DNA of 10,235 nt, from NCBI GenBank assembly GCA_002402315.1, contig DHFP01000009.1:1-10235 (forward strand), given 5' to 3'. This stretch comes from Clostridiales bacterium UBA4821 (GTDB taxonomy: Bacteria > Bacillota > Clostridia > Acetivibrionales > UBA4821). Numbering within the stretch: the first letter of the stretch is position 1; every line of letters begins with the position of its first letter. Below the pieces are notes generated by a model. The model was not told where the DNA came from. It did no database searches and was given only the letters and a program-made list of their open reading frames with translations. The position numbers and the translations under genes were made by a program. Shown here one piece after another: positions 1 to 5,943 of this stretch.

Positions 1-100
1 CTCCCTCTCTATCTCTCCCTCACATCAAGGGAGAGCAAAAGTATTCCTTCGAAGCCTTTCTTTTCCTTCCCTTCGAAGTGAGGGGAAGATAGAAGGGGAG
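1..100. repeat. Imperfect long palindrome, probable intergenic repeat
   Basis: Bases 1-23 pair with 78-100 (CTCCC...CTCAC against GTGAG...GGGAG) with two mismatches and two G-T wobbles, so the transcript could fold into a long hairpin. Inside it, CTCTCCCT (13-20) and AGGGAGAG (28-35) form a competing 8-bp stem, and TTCGAA occurs twice. No coding frame is apparent. A stretch near 42-57 resembles, in inverted orientation, bases around 10116-10131 at the other end of the window, which suggests a dispersed repeat family. The element may begin upstream of the window, so its left edge is uncertain. Confidence 0.5.
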
Positions 101-166
101 TTATGAAATGTATCTTGAAAATTAGATGGAACACCAAAAATGAAAAGATATTGTCTGTATCGCAAT

Positions 167-187
167 TTTTATCATGTTATGATAAAA
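167..187 (+). promoter_or_regulatory. Extended -10 promoter within an inverted repeat
   Basis: TGTTATGAT at 175-183 fits an extended -10 element (TGnTATAAT); no good -35 lies at normal spacing (TTGTCT at 151-156 is about 21 bases away). The same bases form a perfect 9-bp inverted repeat, TTTTATCAT (167-175) and ATGATAAAA (179-187), around GTT, which could be an operator. It would drive the gene that starts at 207 or 270. Function is inferred from position and motif only. Confidence 0.35.
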
Positions 188-206
188 TATATCTGTTAAG
201 CTGATT

Positions 207-1454
207 ATGATGAAAATCCGAACACAGGTTATTCAAAATCTTATCAAGCAACTCAGGAGGAAGAAGTCCTTGCAAGAAATAAAAGAGATGGAATTAGGCT
301 CTAATTCTAAGTTAAATCCTTATAAACATTCAAATAACCTTGTAAAACTAGTCATCCTGATTGTTATTTTAGCTGTTTGTATCAGCTTATTAGTTCTTTT
401 AAACCAAAAAGATTCAAGCATTCATAGTTTTATTGCCGGTGTTAAAAATAGAATACTTGATGCTTCATCGATAAGTATAAGTTCTATTCAGTTTGAACCG
501 GGCATGTACCCTGTTTTTACACCTTATGCGGATGGGCTTGTCTGTGCAAAGGCTGATGGATTTAAAATTTACAACATACATGGGCAGGAGGAATGGAGCG
601 AATCGCAAGTACTTTCTAATCCTCTGGTTAAAGCTGATGGAAGGTATATGGCAATTGCTGATATAGGAGGCAAGAATGTATATGCTTATAGGAATAAAAA
701 CAAGATATGGACAAAGAGTGTAGATGGAGAAATACTAAATGCGTCAATAAATGAGAAGGGGTATGTTGTATTAGTTTTTAAGGATAGCAGCCGTAAGAGC
801 ATTGTAAAGGTTTTTGATAATAATGGTACAGAGATATTGGTTAGATATTACTCTAATAACTACGCCATTGATGCAAAGGTTTCACCGGACTGTAGGATCA
901 TAGCAGTGGGAGAAGTAAATGCGTCCGGATTTAAGACAACGTGTGGAGTCAGGTTCATTCCGATAGGAAGTAAGGAAGATTCCGGTGTGTTCGAAGAAGA
1001 CTCCATTATTGGAAGTATGGATTTCATGGATAAAAATCTCGTAATTGCCCTAAATAATAAACTATTAAGTATTAGCCAGGATGGAACCAAAACGGTGTTA
1101 AGTGACTTTGGGAAGAGTAAGGTAACAAATATAGATATTAACAGGGGCAAGTTTATAGTAAAAGTTCAAAAAGCTAATGGTTTTTTGAACTGGTCCAGCA
1201 ATATTGATATAATAAACAAAAATGGCAAGACGATAGGGAGTTTTGAGTTAAAGGATAAGGTTATTAATATAGATGCAAGAGGAGATATAATATCCGTAAA
1301 TGCAGGGGACAAAGTAGTTTTTCTTAACTCATCAGGAAAACAAATCAGCCAGTTCAGTCCGAAAAAGGATGTAAAAGAAGTAAAATTACTTAGGGATGGG
1401 TCGGCTGCTGGGATTGTTTATGTGGACTCAATAGAAATAGTGAACATCTATTAA
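207..1454 (+). CDS. DUF5711-type membrane-anchored propeller-like protein
   Basis: A 415-residue protein with a short basic cytoplasmic N-terminus, one membrane segment at about residues 45-66 (LVKLVILIVILAVCISLLVL) and a long extracytoplasmic part. That part is made of repeated beta-rich stretches that look like WD40/PQQ propeller blades (for example ADGRYMAIADIGGKNVYAY, INEKGYVVLVFKD, RGDIISVNAGDKVVFLN). The overall form matches DUF5711 proteins of Clostridia, whose function is unknown; the family call is from memory of architecture. The CvpA-family gene follows 14 bases later, so the two are probably cotranscribed. The start is uncertain: ATG at 207 has no ribosome binding site, whereas in-frame TTG at 270 sits nine bases after AGGAGG and would give 394 residues with the membrane segment intact. 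Confidence 0.7.
   Translation: MMKIRTQVIQNLIKQLRRKKSLQEIKEMELGSNSKLNPYKHSNNLVKLVILIVILAVCISLLVLLNQKDSSIHSFIAGVKNRILDASSISISSIQFEPGMYPVFTPYADGLVCAKADGFKIYNIHGQEEWSESQVLSNPLVKADGRYMAIADIGGKNVYAYRNKNKIWTKSVDGEILNASINEKGYVVLVFKDSSRKSIVKVFDNNGTEILVRYYSNNYAIDAKVSPDCRIIAVGEVNASGFKTTCGVRFIPIGSKEDSGVFEEDSIIGSMDFMDKNLVIALNNKLLSISQDGTKTVLSDFGKSKVTNIDINRGKFIVKVQKANGFLNWSSNIDIINKNGKTIGSFELKDKVINIDARGDIISVNAGDKVVFLNSSGKQISQFSPKKDVKEVKLLRDGSAAGIVYVDSIEIVNIY
255..260 (+). promoter_or_regulatory. AGGAGG favouring an internal TTG start at 270
   Basis: AGGAGG at 255-260 is followed by nine bases and then TTG (270-272), in frame with the gene annotated from 207. The bases upstream of ATG 207 show no purine-rich site. 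The motif also encodes part of an Arg-Arg-Lys-Lys run, so it may be coincidental, but spacing and strength favour initiation here. Confidence 0.45.
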
Positions 1455-1468
1455 GGGGGTGAATTGGT

Positions 1469-2170
1469 TTGAACTGGGTTGATTATGTGGTTATAGGACT
1501 TATATGTGGGTATGCTCTCATAGGATATGCAAGGGGATTTATTTATTCTGTGTTTAAGGTAGTATCGTTTTTTGTAGCTGCGTTTTTTTCTTTACAGTTT
1601 TATCCTTATGTATCCAAGGTGCTTATTTCGGTTATTCATCTGGATGTAACCATGAAAAATATGATTTCAAATAACCTTACAAAAGCTGTCAGTTCCGGAC
1701 AGGGTGAGCAAGGTGCTAGTTCTGAAGCAATTAGAGGTTTGGTAAGTTCATGGGGACTTCCCTCTCCTGTTGAAGCCGCAGTGGTAAAGAATTTGTCGGT
1801 ACAAGCCAGCCAGGCAGCAGGAAGTGTTATAGAAAGCCTGAGTCAGAGTCTTTCTTTAATTGCAGTAAACATAGTAAGCATAATAATAATTTTTGCCGTT
1901 ATTAGCTTCATCCTAATATTTGCAAGGAATCTCCTTGAAGGATTAGCCAGGCTGCCAATATTCAAACAGATAAACAGGGTAGGCGGAATAGTTTTTGGAA
2001 CCTTGCAGGGGGTAATGATTGTGTACATAACATTTGCAGTACTAACGCTATTTGCTTCTTCTCAAGAACTAAAGAACGTATTTACAGATATTAACTCTTC
2101 TGTTGTGGCAAAGAATTTTTATACTCATAACCTACTTTTAATATGGGCTTTTGGAGGAAAGGGTAACTGA
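1469..2170 (+). CDS. CvpA family membrane protein
   Basis: A 233-residue polytopic protein with four likely membrane segments at about residues 5-23, 28-46, 129-152 and 170-196. The opening NWVDYVVIGLICGYALIGYARGF matches the start of CvpA-family proteins (related to the colicin V production protein and Bacillus YshB), which have an Asp-containing first helix followed by a G-x-x-R-G-like turn. The loop between helices 2 and 3 (about 60-125) is rich in Ser, Gly and Ala. The biochemical role of the family is not settled; links to envelope integrity are reported in other bacteria. The start is TTG at 1469, chosen because AAGGGGGTG lies just upstream (1453-1461) and homologues begin at this motif. 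It follows the DUF5711-type gene by 14 bases and is probably its operon partner; a strong palindrome follows and may end the transcript. Confidence 0.8.
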   Translation: MNWVDYVVIGLICGYALIGYARGFIYSVFKVVSFFVAAFFSLQFYPYVSKVLISVIHLDVTMKNMISNNLTKAVSSGQGEQGASSEAIRGLVSSWGLPSPVEAAVVKNLSVQASQAAGSVIESLSQSLSLIAVNIVSIIIIFAVISFILIFARNLLEGLARLPIFKQINRVGGIVFGTLQGVMIVYITFAVLTLFASSQELKNVFTDINSSVVAKNFYTHNLLLIWAFGGKGN

Positions 2171-2179
2171 GAGAAAAAA

Positions 2180-2254
2180 CAAATAGACAGGGGGACGGTT
2201 CTATTGTCTATTCTTGATAAAAATAGACAATAGAACCGTCCCCCTGTCTATTTG
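2180..2254. repeat. Near-perfect 75-bp palindromic repeat
   Basis: Two 33-base arms (2180-2212 and 2222-2254) are perfect reverse complements around a 9-base loop (CTTGATAAA). The arms contain GACAGGGGGACGGTTCTATT and its complement. Motifs of the type GACGGTTCT..TTGTC / GACAA..AGAACCGTCCCC recur in many clostridial genomes, often near genes for REP-associated Y1-type (IS200-like) transposases. That family link is from general knowledge and was not searched here. No transposase lies in the window. Placed 9 bases after the CvpA-family stop, the hairpin may also act as a transcription terminator or RNA stabiliser. Confidence 0.8.
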
Positions 2255-2352
2255 CCTTAGGCATGCTTCCACTGTTTTTTAGAGAGCTTTTGTATGAATA
2301 TAGTATATTTTTCATTTGATAACAAAAAATATTATGGAAAGGAGGGGATTAC

Positions 2353-2889
2353 TTGAGAAAGTATTCAATAATAGCTGTATTCATAATTGCTATCGCTATA
2401 ACAATTTCTATTTATCATTTATCATTAGAGCAATTTGCTTCAGATGATAAATCTACTCAGACTCATTTTTCCGGGCGTGATTATATTGAGTCTTTTAAAC
2501 AAGCCTATGCTGCTCCGGCAAGAGGTGGAAAGACGGATATGGCTCAGCTCATAGCCAGAGCAATCAATGGTGAAGCGCGGGGAGAAACGTATACTGGCCA
2601 GGTAGCCGTTGGAGCAGTTATTTTAAACCGGGTAGATGACTCAAGATTTCCAAATACCATACCAGGGGTTATATACCAGCCAGGTGCTTTTACGGCGGTG
2701 GCAGATGGTCAGATAAACCTATCTATTTCAACAAATAGTACGGTTTATAAAGCTGCGAGGGATGCGCTGGATGGATGGGACCCGACCGGAGGATGTGTAT
2801 ACTATTTTAATCCGGCGACAGCTACAAGTAAGTGGATATGGAGCAGACCCCAGGCAACTACAATAGGAAAACATATTTTTGCAAAGTAA
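2353..2889 (+). CDS. sleB: SleB-type spore cortex-lytic hydrolase, short form
   Basis: A 178-residue exported cell wall hydrolase with a hydrophobic N-terminal segment (residues 4-22, signal or anchor) and a C-terminal Hydrolase_2 domain from about residue 62 to the end. The domain shows the family signature INGEARGE, where Glu74 is the likely catalytic acid of a lytic transglycosylase acting on muramic-lactam cortex peptidoglycan, followed by GQVAVGAVILNRV, the YQPGAFTAV segment, and a C-terminal FNPATATSKWIW motif. Bacillus SleB is about 300 residues and has an N-terminal peptidoglycan-binding domain; that domain is absent here, a short linker taking its place. The start is TTG at 2353, supported by AAAGGAGGGG just upstream. 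ypeB follows 46 bases later, the usual pairing: YpeB is needed for SleB stability in Bacillus spores. Expression in the forespore under sigma-G is expected, but I found no clean promoter. Confidence 0.9.
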   Translation: MRKYSIIAVFIIAIAITISIYHLSLEQFASDDKSTQTHFSGRDYIESFKQAYAAPARGGKTDMAQLIARAINGEARGETYTGQVAVGAVILNRVDDSRFPNTIPGVIYQPGAFTAVADGQINLSISTNSTVYKAARDALDGWDPTGGCVYYFNPATATSKWIWSRPQATTIGKHIFAK

Positions 2890-2935
2890 GATGTTACAAT
2901 ATTTGTTTAATCAAATTAGAAGAAAGGGTGATTAA

Positions 2936-4324
2936 ATGAGTTTCCGAGATAAACTGCTGGATTTTAAGAGACGTTTAAGCGACAGGCATATGTATAGTAT
3001 TGTCATCGCAGTTATAGGAGCGATAGCTATATTGGGCCTATATCAGTACAAGCAGGAAATGGAGTTCAGGCAGAGGGTTGAAAACCAATACAACAGATCA
3101 TTTTATGAAATGGTTGGTTATGTACAGAATGTTGAGGTTATGCTATCCAAAGCCATGATTGCTAATTCACCGGAGATGGGAATAACAAATCTTAGCGAAG
3201 TTTGGAGGCAGGCCAATCTTGCTCAAGCCAACCTTGGACAGATGCCGGTCAGCCATCTTGCTCTTAACAATGCATCCAGATTTCTAACCCAGGTAAGTGA
3301 CTTTTCATACAGTCTGGTAAGACAAAATCTCGATGGAAGGCCGGCTACACCTGAACAGTTTGATAATCTGATGAAATTACATGACTACGCAGTAAAAATG
3401 TCAAACAATTTAAACCAACTTGAGAATGAACTGGGACAGGGTAGAATCCGATGGGGAGAATTATCCCAAAAAGGAGCTCCAATATTTCAAAGGATGTCTC
3501 AAAACTTAACAACTACAAAGTTTGAAAATTTGGAAAAAGAGTTTCAAGAATATCCAAGTTTAATATATGATGGGCCATTTTCAGATGGCTTAAGGGATAT
3601 TAAGCCTCAAGGGTTGACCGGAGATATGGTGAAACAAGACCAGGCAAGAAATGCTGCTGTTGCTTTTGTTGGTTCAGACAGGGTTCAGGATATAAAACCA
3701 ACAGGTAGTACAGACGGAACAATTAAAACCTTTAATTTTGATGTAGTCTTGAAAAATGCGCCACAGAATGCATCTGCGATAATAAATATAACCCAGCAAG
3801 GCGGGCACCCATTACTAATGACCGGCAGCAGGGCGGTTACCAGAGAAAATATCAATGTTGAACAGGCTAAGGATGCGGCACAAAAGTTTCTTAAAAGCCG
3901 TGGATATAATAATATGATTGATACGTATTACTTAAAAGAGGATGGAGTTGCTACAATAAATTATGCGTATTCACAGAACAATGTCACTATATATCCTGAT
4001 TTGCTAAAGGTAAAGGTGGCACTTGATAATGGTGAGATTATAGGCTTTGAGAGTAAAAACTATCTCACATCTCATAGGAATAGAACCATTGCAAAACCTA
4101 AGATTTCACAGGAGGAAGCCAGAAGAAATATCAATACAAGACTGGATATATTTGCGTCTGGGCTTGCCATAATTCCGACTCAGTGGAAAACTGAGATCCT
4201 GACATATGAGTTTAAGGGAAAGGTAGATGGGAGGGATTTTATTATTTATGTAAATGCTGATACGGGTAAAGAAGAACAAATACTGCTAATTATTGATACG
4301 CCTAACGGAATACTCACAATGTAA
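2936..4324 (+). CDS. ypeB: Germination protein YpeB
   Basis: A 462-residue protein with a single N-terminal membrane segment (about 20-37), a helical region at about 40-205 and three C-terminal PepSY-like modules, roughly 230-299, 305-378 and 388-453. The sequence YPSLIYDGPFSDGL (207-220) matches the conserved motif before the first PepSY module of YpeB. The length is close to that of Bacillus YpeB (about 450). Known role: YpeB partners the cortex-lytic enzyme SleB in the spore inner membrane/cortex, where each protects the other from degradation, and the PepSY region is processed on germination. The ATG at 2936 is preceded by AGAAAGGGTG. It lies 46 bases after sleB and about 120 bases before the SASP gene, forming a spore block. 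Confidence 0.93.
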   Translation: MSFRDKLLDFKRRLSDRHMYSIVIAVIGAIAILGLYQYKQEMEFRQRVENQYNRSFYEMVGYVQNVEVMLSKAMIANSPEMGITNLSEVWRQANLAQANLGQMPVSHLALNNASRFLTQVSDFSYSLVRQNLDGRPATPEQFDNLMKLHDYAVKMSNNLNQLENELGQGRIRWGELSQKGAPIFQRMSQNLTTTKFENLEKEFQEYPSLIYDGPFSDGLRDIKPQGLTGDMVKQDQARNAAVAFVGSDRVQDIKPTGSTDGTIKTFNFDVVLKNAPQNASAIINITQQGGHPLLMTGSRAVTRENINVEQAKDAAQKFLKSRGYNNMIDTYYLKEDGVATINYAYSQNNVTIYPDLLKVKVALDNGEIIGFESKNYLTSHRNRTIAKPKISQEEARRNINTRLDIFASGLAIIPTQWKTEILTYEFKGKVDGRDFIIYVNADTGKEEQILLIIDTPNGILTM

Positions 4325-4373
4325 GAAAAAATTGCAAAATTAATTTTAAAAAAATCGGGGAATGATAAATGAG

Positions 4374-4392
4374 ACAATGAGTTTTTCATTGT
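4374..4392 (+). terminator. Weak hairpin after ypeB
   Basis: ACAATGA (4374-4380) and TCATTGT (4386-4392) form a 7-bp stem with a GTTTT loop, 50 bases after the ypeB stop. The stem is AT-rich and lacks a following T run, so it is a doubtful terminator. It may instead sit in the SASP promoter region: CATTGTTA at 4387-4394 is only a partial match to a sigma-G -10, and I found no well-spaced -35. Confidence 0.2.
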
Positions 4393-4402
4393 TAATTCAA
4401 AT

Positions 4403-4427
4403 CTAGAATCTTGATATGAGATTCTAG
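4403..4427 (+). repeat. Inverted repeat before the SASP ribosome binding site
   Basis: CTAGAATC (4403-4410) and GATTCTAG (4420-4427) are perfect complements around a 9-base loop. They end one base before the AAGGAGG (4429-4435) of the SASP gene. In RNA this would be a 5'-leader hairpin next to the ribosome binding site, which could affect message stability or translation; in DNA it could bind a protein. Neither role is demonstrated. Confidence 0.45.
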
Positions 4428-4443
4428 CAAGGAGGTTGTAATT

Positions 4444-4617
4444 GTGGCTGGTAGACGAGGAATGATGTCTGATTCACTGAAGGAAGAACTTGCAAAGGAA
4501 CTTGGAGTCTACAACACAGTGAAGACCGAAGGATGGGGAGCTGTTAGTTCAAGAGACTGCGGCAGTCTTGTAAGAAAAGCAATTGAAATGGCTGAAAGGA
4601 ATATGATTAACCGATAG
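4444..4617 (+). CDS. sspF: Small acid-soluble spore protein, alpha/beta type (SspF-like)
   Basis: A 57-residue protein starting with GTG at 4444, eight bases after AAGGAGG. It begins MAGRRGMMSD, close to the start of Bacillus SspF (which I recall as GRRRGVMSD), and keeps the family core: ELAKELGVYNTV (the E-L-A-K-E stretch matches the GPR protease cleavage context), EGWG (29-32), SSRDCG (35-40) and LVRKAIEMAE (42-51). Alpha/beta SASPs coat forespore DNA, switch it towards an A-like form and give resistance to UV and heat; they are degraded by Gpr at germination. Cys39 is an uncommon residue for a DNA-coating SASP. Position after sleB-ypeB fits forespore expression. Assignment to the SspF subgroup rests on the N-terminal match; membership in the SASP family is secure. 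Confidence 0.92.
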   Translation: MAGRRGMMSDSLKEELAKELGVYNTVKTEGWGAVSSRDCGSLVRKAIEMAERNMINR

Positions 4618-4630
4618 TTTCACAGGTGGA

Positions 4631-4678
4631 TGTTTAAATTTTAAAGCAGGGTAATTACCCTGCTTTAAAATTTAAACA
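4631..4678. terminator. 48-bp perfect palindrome, bidirectional terminator
   Basis: Bases 4631-4654 and 4655-4678 are perfect reverse complements. The core GCAGGGTAATTACCCTGC is flanked on both sides by AT-rich arms (TTTAAAATTTAAAC on the right), so each strand's transcript would form a GC hairpin followed by a U/A-rich tract. It starts 13 bases after the SASP stop and lies between two convergent genes, as expected of a bidirectional intrinsic terminator. Confidence 0.75.
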
Positions 4679-4837
4679 GGAACGATGAAATAATAAATTC
4701 CCATTTTTTAAGCTGCTATTTTCCGCCAATACTGCGTTGCCGTCAGTTGCAATAAACCAATTATTACGCCTTCCTCCGCCTTGTCTTGGAGGAAAATATC
4801 TTACTTAAAAATCGGGTTTTATTATTTCATCGTTCCT
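4678..4837. mobile_element. MITE-like 160-bp element with inverted ends
   Basis: AGGAACGATGAAATAATAAA (4678-4697) is exactly repeated in reverse complement at 4818-4837. The similarity continues inward with small gaps and mismatches (TTTTTAAG and TATTTTCC-CCAA on both sides), giving arms of about 50 bases. No target-site duplication is visible. No transposase is encoded, so this would be a non-autonomous element or a long-hairpin repeat. On the minus strand a frame stays open for 49 codons (4804 to a stop at 4655-4657) and reads through the inner part as ...RRNNWFIATDGNAVLAE..., without a start codon; whether it means anything is unknown. The right end overlaps the 3' end of the minus-strand gene that ends at 4827, and the left end abuts the terminator palindrome. 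Confidence 0.6.
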
Positions 4838-5726
4838 TATCTCCATCTATAAAGTTCTCTAAATTTTCTTGCATGACTATTTGGATATTTGTATATAAAT
4901 TTTCACCTTTTGGTACCAGCCCACTGGAAAGATAGTTATATAAAACTTTTAGGCTCATATATCCCTGAGTAAAAAGATCCTGGTAAATCAAAGCATTGAT
5001 AATACCGTCAGATACATATTTAGCTACACGTTCATTTGGGTCATATCCAATGACCTTGGGTAATAATGAGGGTTTTAACTCATCCAATACTCTTCCAAGG
5101 GCAATAGTTCCCGCAGCACAGGTAATAAAAATCCCATCAATTTCTGTATTTTTTTGTAGTTCATCTATTGCATATGAATAACATAAATCTTCATTGGCAG
5201 AGTAATCCATAGTCTTTAATATTTTTATCTCCGGATAGGATGATTTTATCTTATCTCTGAAGCCCACGAGCCTTTGCTTCAAACTGTAAACCTCATTACT
5301 GGCAGAAAAAATTACTACATTTCCTTTGCCGGATAGATAATTGCCCATTAACTCCCCGCATAACCTGCCTGATGAATAGTTATCGGGACCTACATAGCAA
5401 AACCTCTTACTATATGGTGCATCATTAAGAAATGCAACTACAGGTATATCGTTATCAACAGCTTCATCTATAAGGAGGTTTAATTCGGTTGTGCTGGTTG
5501 GGACAATAGCTATACCGTCAGGTTTTTGATTTATCACTTGAGATAATATCTGAGCCTGTCGATGTACATTATTATACCTTGAGAATATATATTCTACCTT
5601 GACTCCAAACTGTTCTAATTCTTCCTTGGCTTTTTCAGTACCTTCATAGACTTTATCCCAAAAAAAGCTGCTTTCTTCAATTTCTTTTGGGTATATAACA
5701 TAAAGTCGCAAATTAGATCTTGGCAT
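4827..5726 (-). CDS. Solitary periplasmic-binding-protein-like sensor (type I fold)
   Basis: A 299-residue protein with the type I periplasmic binding fold (Peripla_BP_4 / LacI C-terminal class). N-lobe features are LRLYVIYPKE, FWDKVYEGTEKAKEELEQFGVKVEY, QAQILSQVINQKPDGIAIVPT and IPVVAFLND; C-lobe features are GNVVIFSAS, RLVGFRDKI, DGIFITCAAGTIALGRVLDE, VIGYDPNE and INALIYQDLFTQGYMSLKVL. This recalls sugar-binding proteins and LacI-family effector domains. It has no signal peptide and no lipobox, so it should be cytoplasmic, and no helix-turn-helix: an in-frame TAA lies five codons upstream of the ATG. AAGGAGTG supports that start. The ligand and role are unknown. The last codons (Glu-Arg-stop) lie inside the adjacent repeat element, so the C-terminus may have been altered. 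No transporter or kinase gene lies nearby; the next gene is divergent ddl. Confidence 0.75.
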   Translation of the reverse strand: MPRSNLRLYVIYPKEIEESSFFWDKVYEGTEKAKEELEQFGVKVEYIFSRYNNVHRQAQILSQVINQKPDGIAIVPTSTTELNLLIDEAVDNDIPVVAFLNDAPYSKRFCYVGPDNYSSGRLCGELMGNYLSGKGNVVIFSASNEVYSLKQRLVGFRDKIKSSYPEIKILKTMDYSANEDLCYSYAIDELQKNTEIDGIFITCAAGTIALGRVLDELKPSLLPKVIGYDPNERVAKYVSDGIINALIYQDLFTQGYMSLKVLYNYLSSGLVPKGENLYTNIQIVMQENLENFIDGDKER

Positions 5727-5760
5727 AGCACACTCCTTATTTTATTCCATTGCTAAATAT

Positions 5761-5790
5761 ATTTTAACATAACAAAAAATAAAATGTAAA
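5761..5790 (-). promoter_or_regulatory. Sigma-A-like promoter of the binding-protein gene
   Basis: Read on the minus strand, TTTACA (5785-5790) and TAAAAT (5761-5766) are 18 bases apart, placing transcription start about 25-30 bases before the ATG at 5726. The region is very AT-rich, so chance matches are likely. Confidence 0.4.
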
Positions 5791-5831
5791 TTTATTAACA
5801 TTAAAATTTTACTCAAATAGGTGTTTCAAAC

Positions 5832-5860
5832 TTGAACTAAATACTCATAAATAGTAAAAT
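5832..5860 (+). promoter_or_regulatory. Sigma-A-like promoter of the ddl cluster
   Basis: TTGAAC (5832-5837) and TAAAAT (5855-5860) are separated by exactly 17 bases, which gives a leader of about 75 bases before the ddl GTG. TTCAA-AC-TTGAA (5825-5836), a short inverted repeat, overlaps the -35 and could be an operator. A second candidate, extended -10 TGTTATGAT at 5922-5930, lies so close to the gene that its transcript would lose the ribosome binding site. Confidence 0.5.
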
Positions 5861-5943
5861 TAGAAATAATATATATTGGAAAGGGGTAGTATGCCTTTTT
5901 AACATCACTCTTTCAAATATATGTTATGATAGGAGAGGTATAA

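Noticed and set aside
2290..2320. Sigma-G promoter before sleB
   Set aside because: GTATG or GAATA could be a -35 and CATTTGATA a -10, but spacings (16 or 12 bases) and the -10 sequence do not fit the consensus well enough to call.
4827..5726. ABC transporter sugar-binding lipoprotein or LacI repressor
   Set aside because: There is no signal peptide or lipobox cysteine at the N-terminus, no helix-turn-helix, and an in-frame stop lies just upstream of the start.
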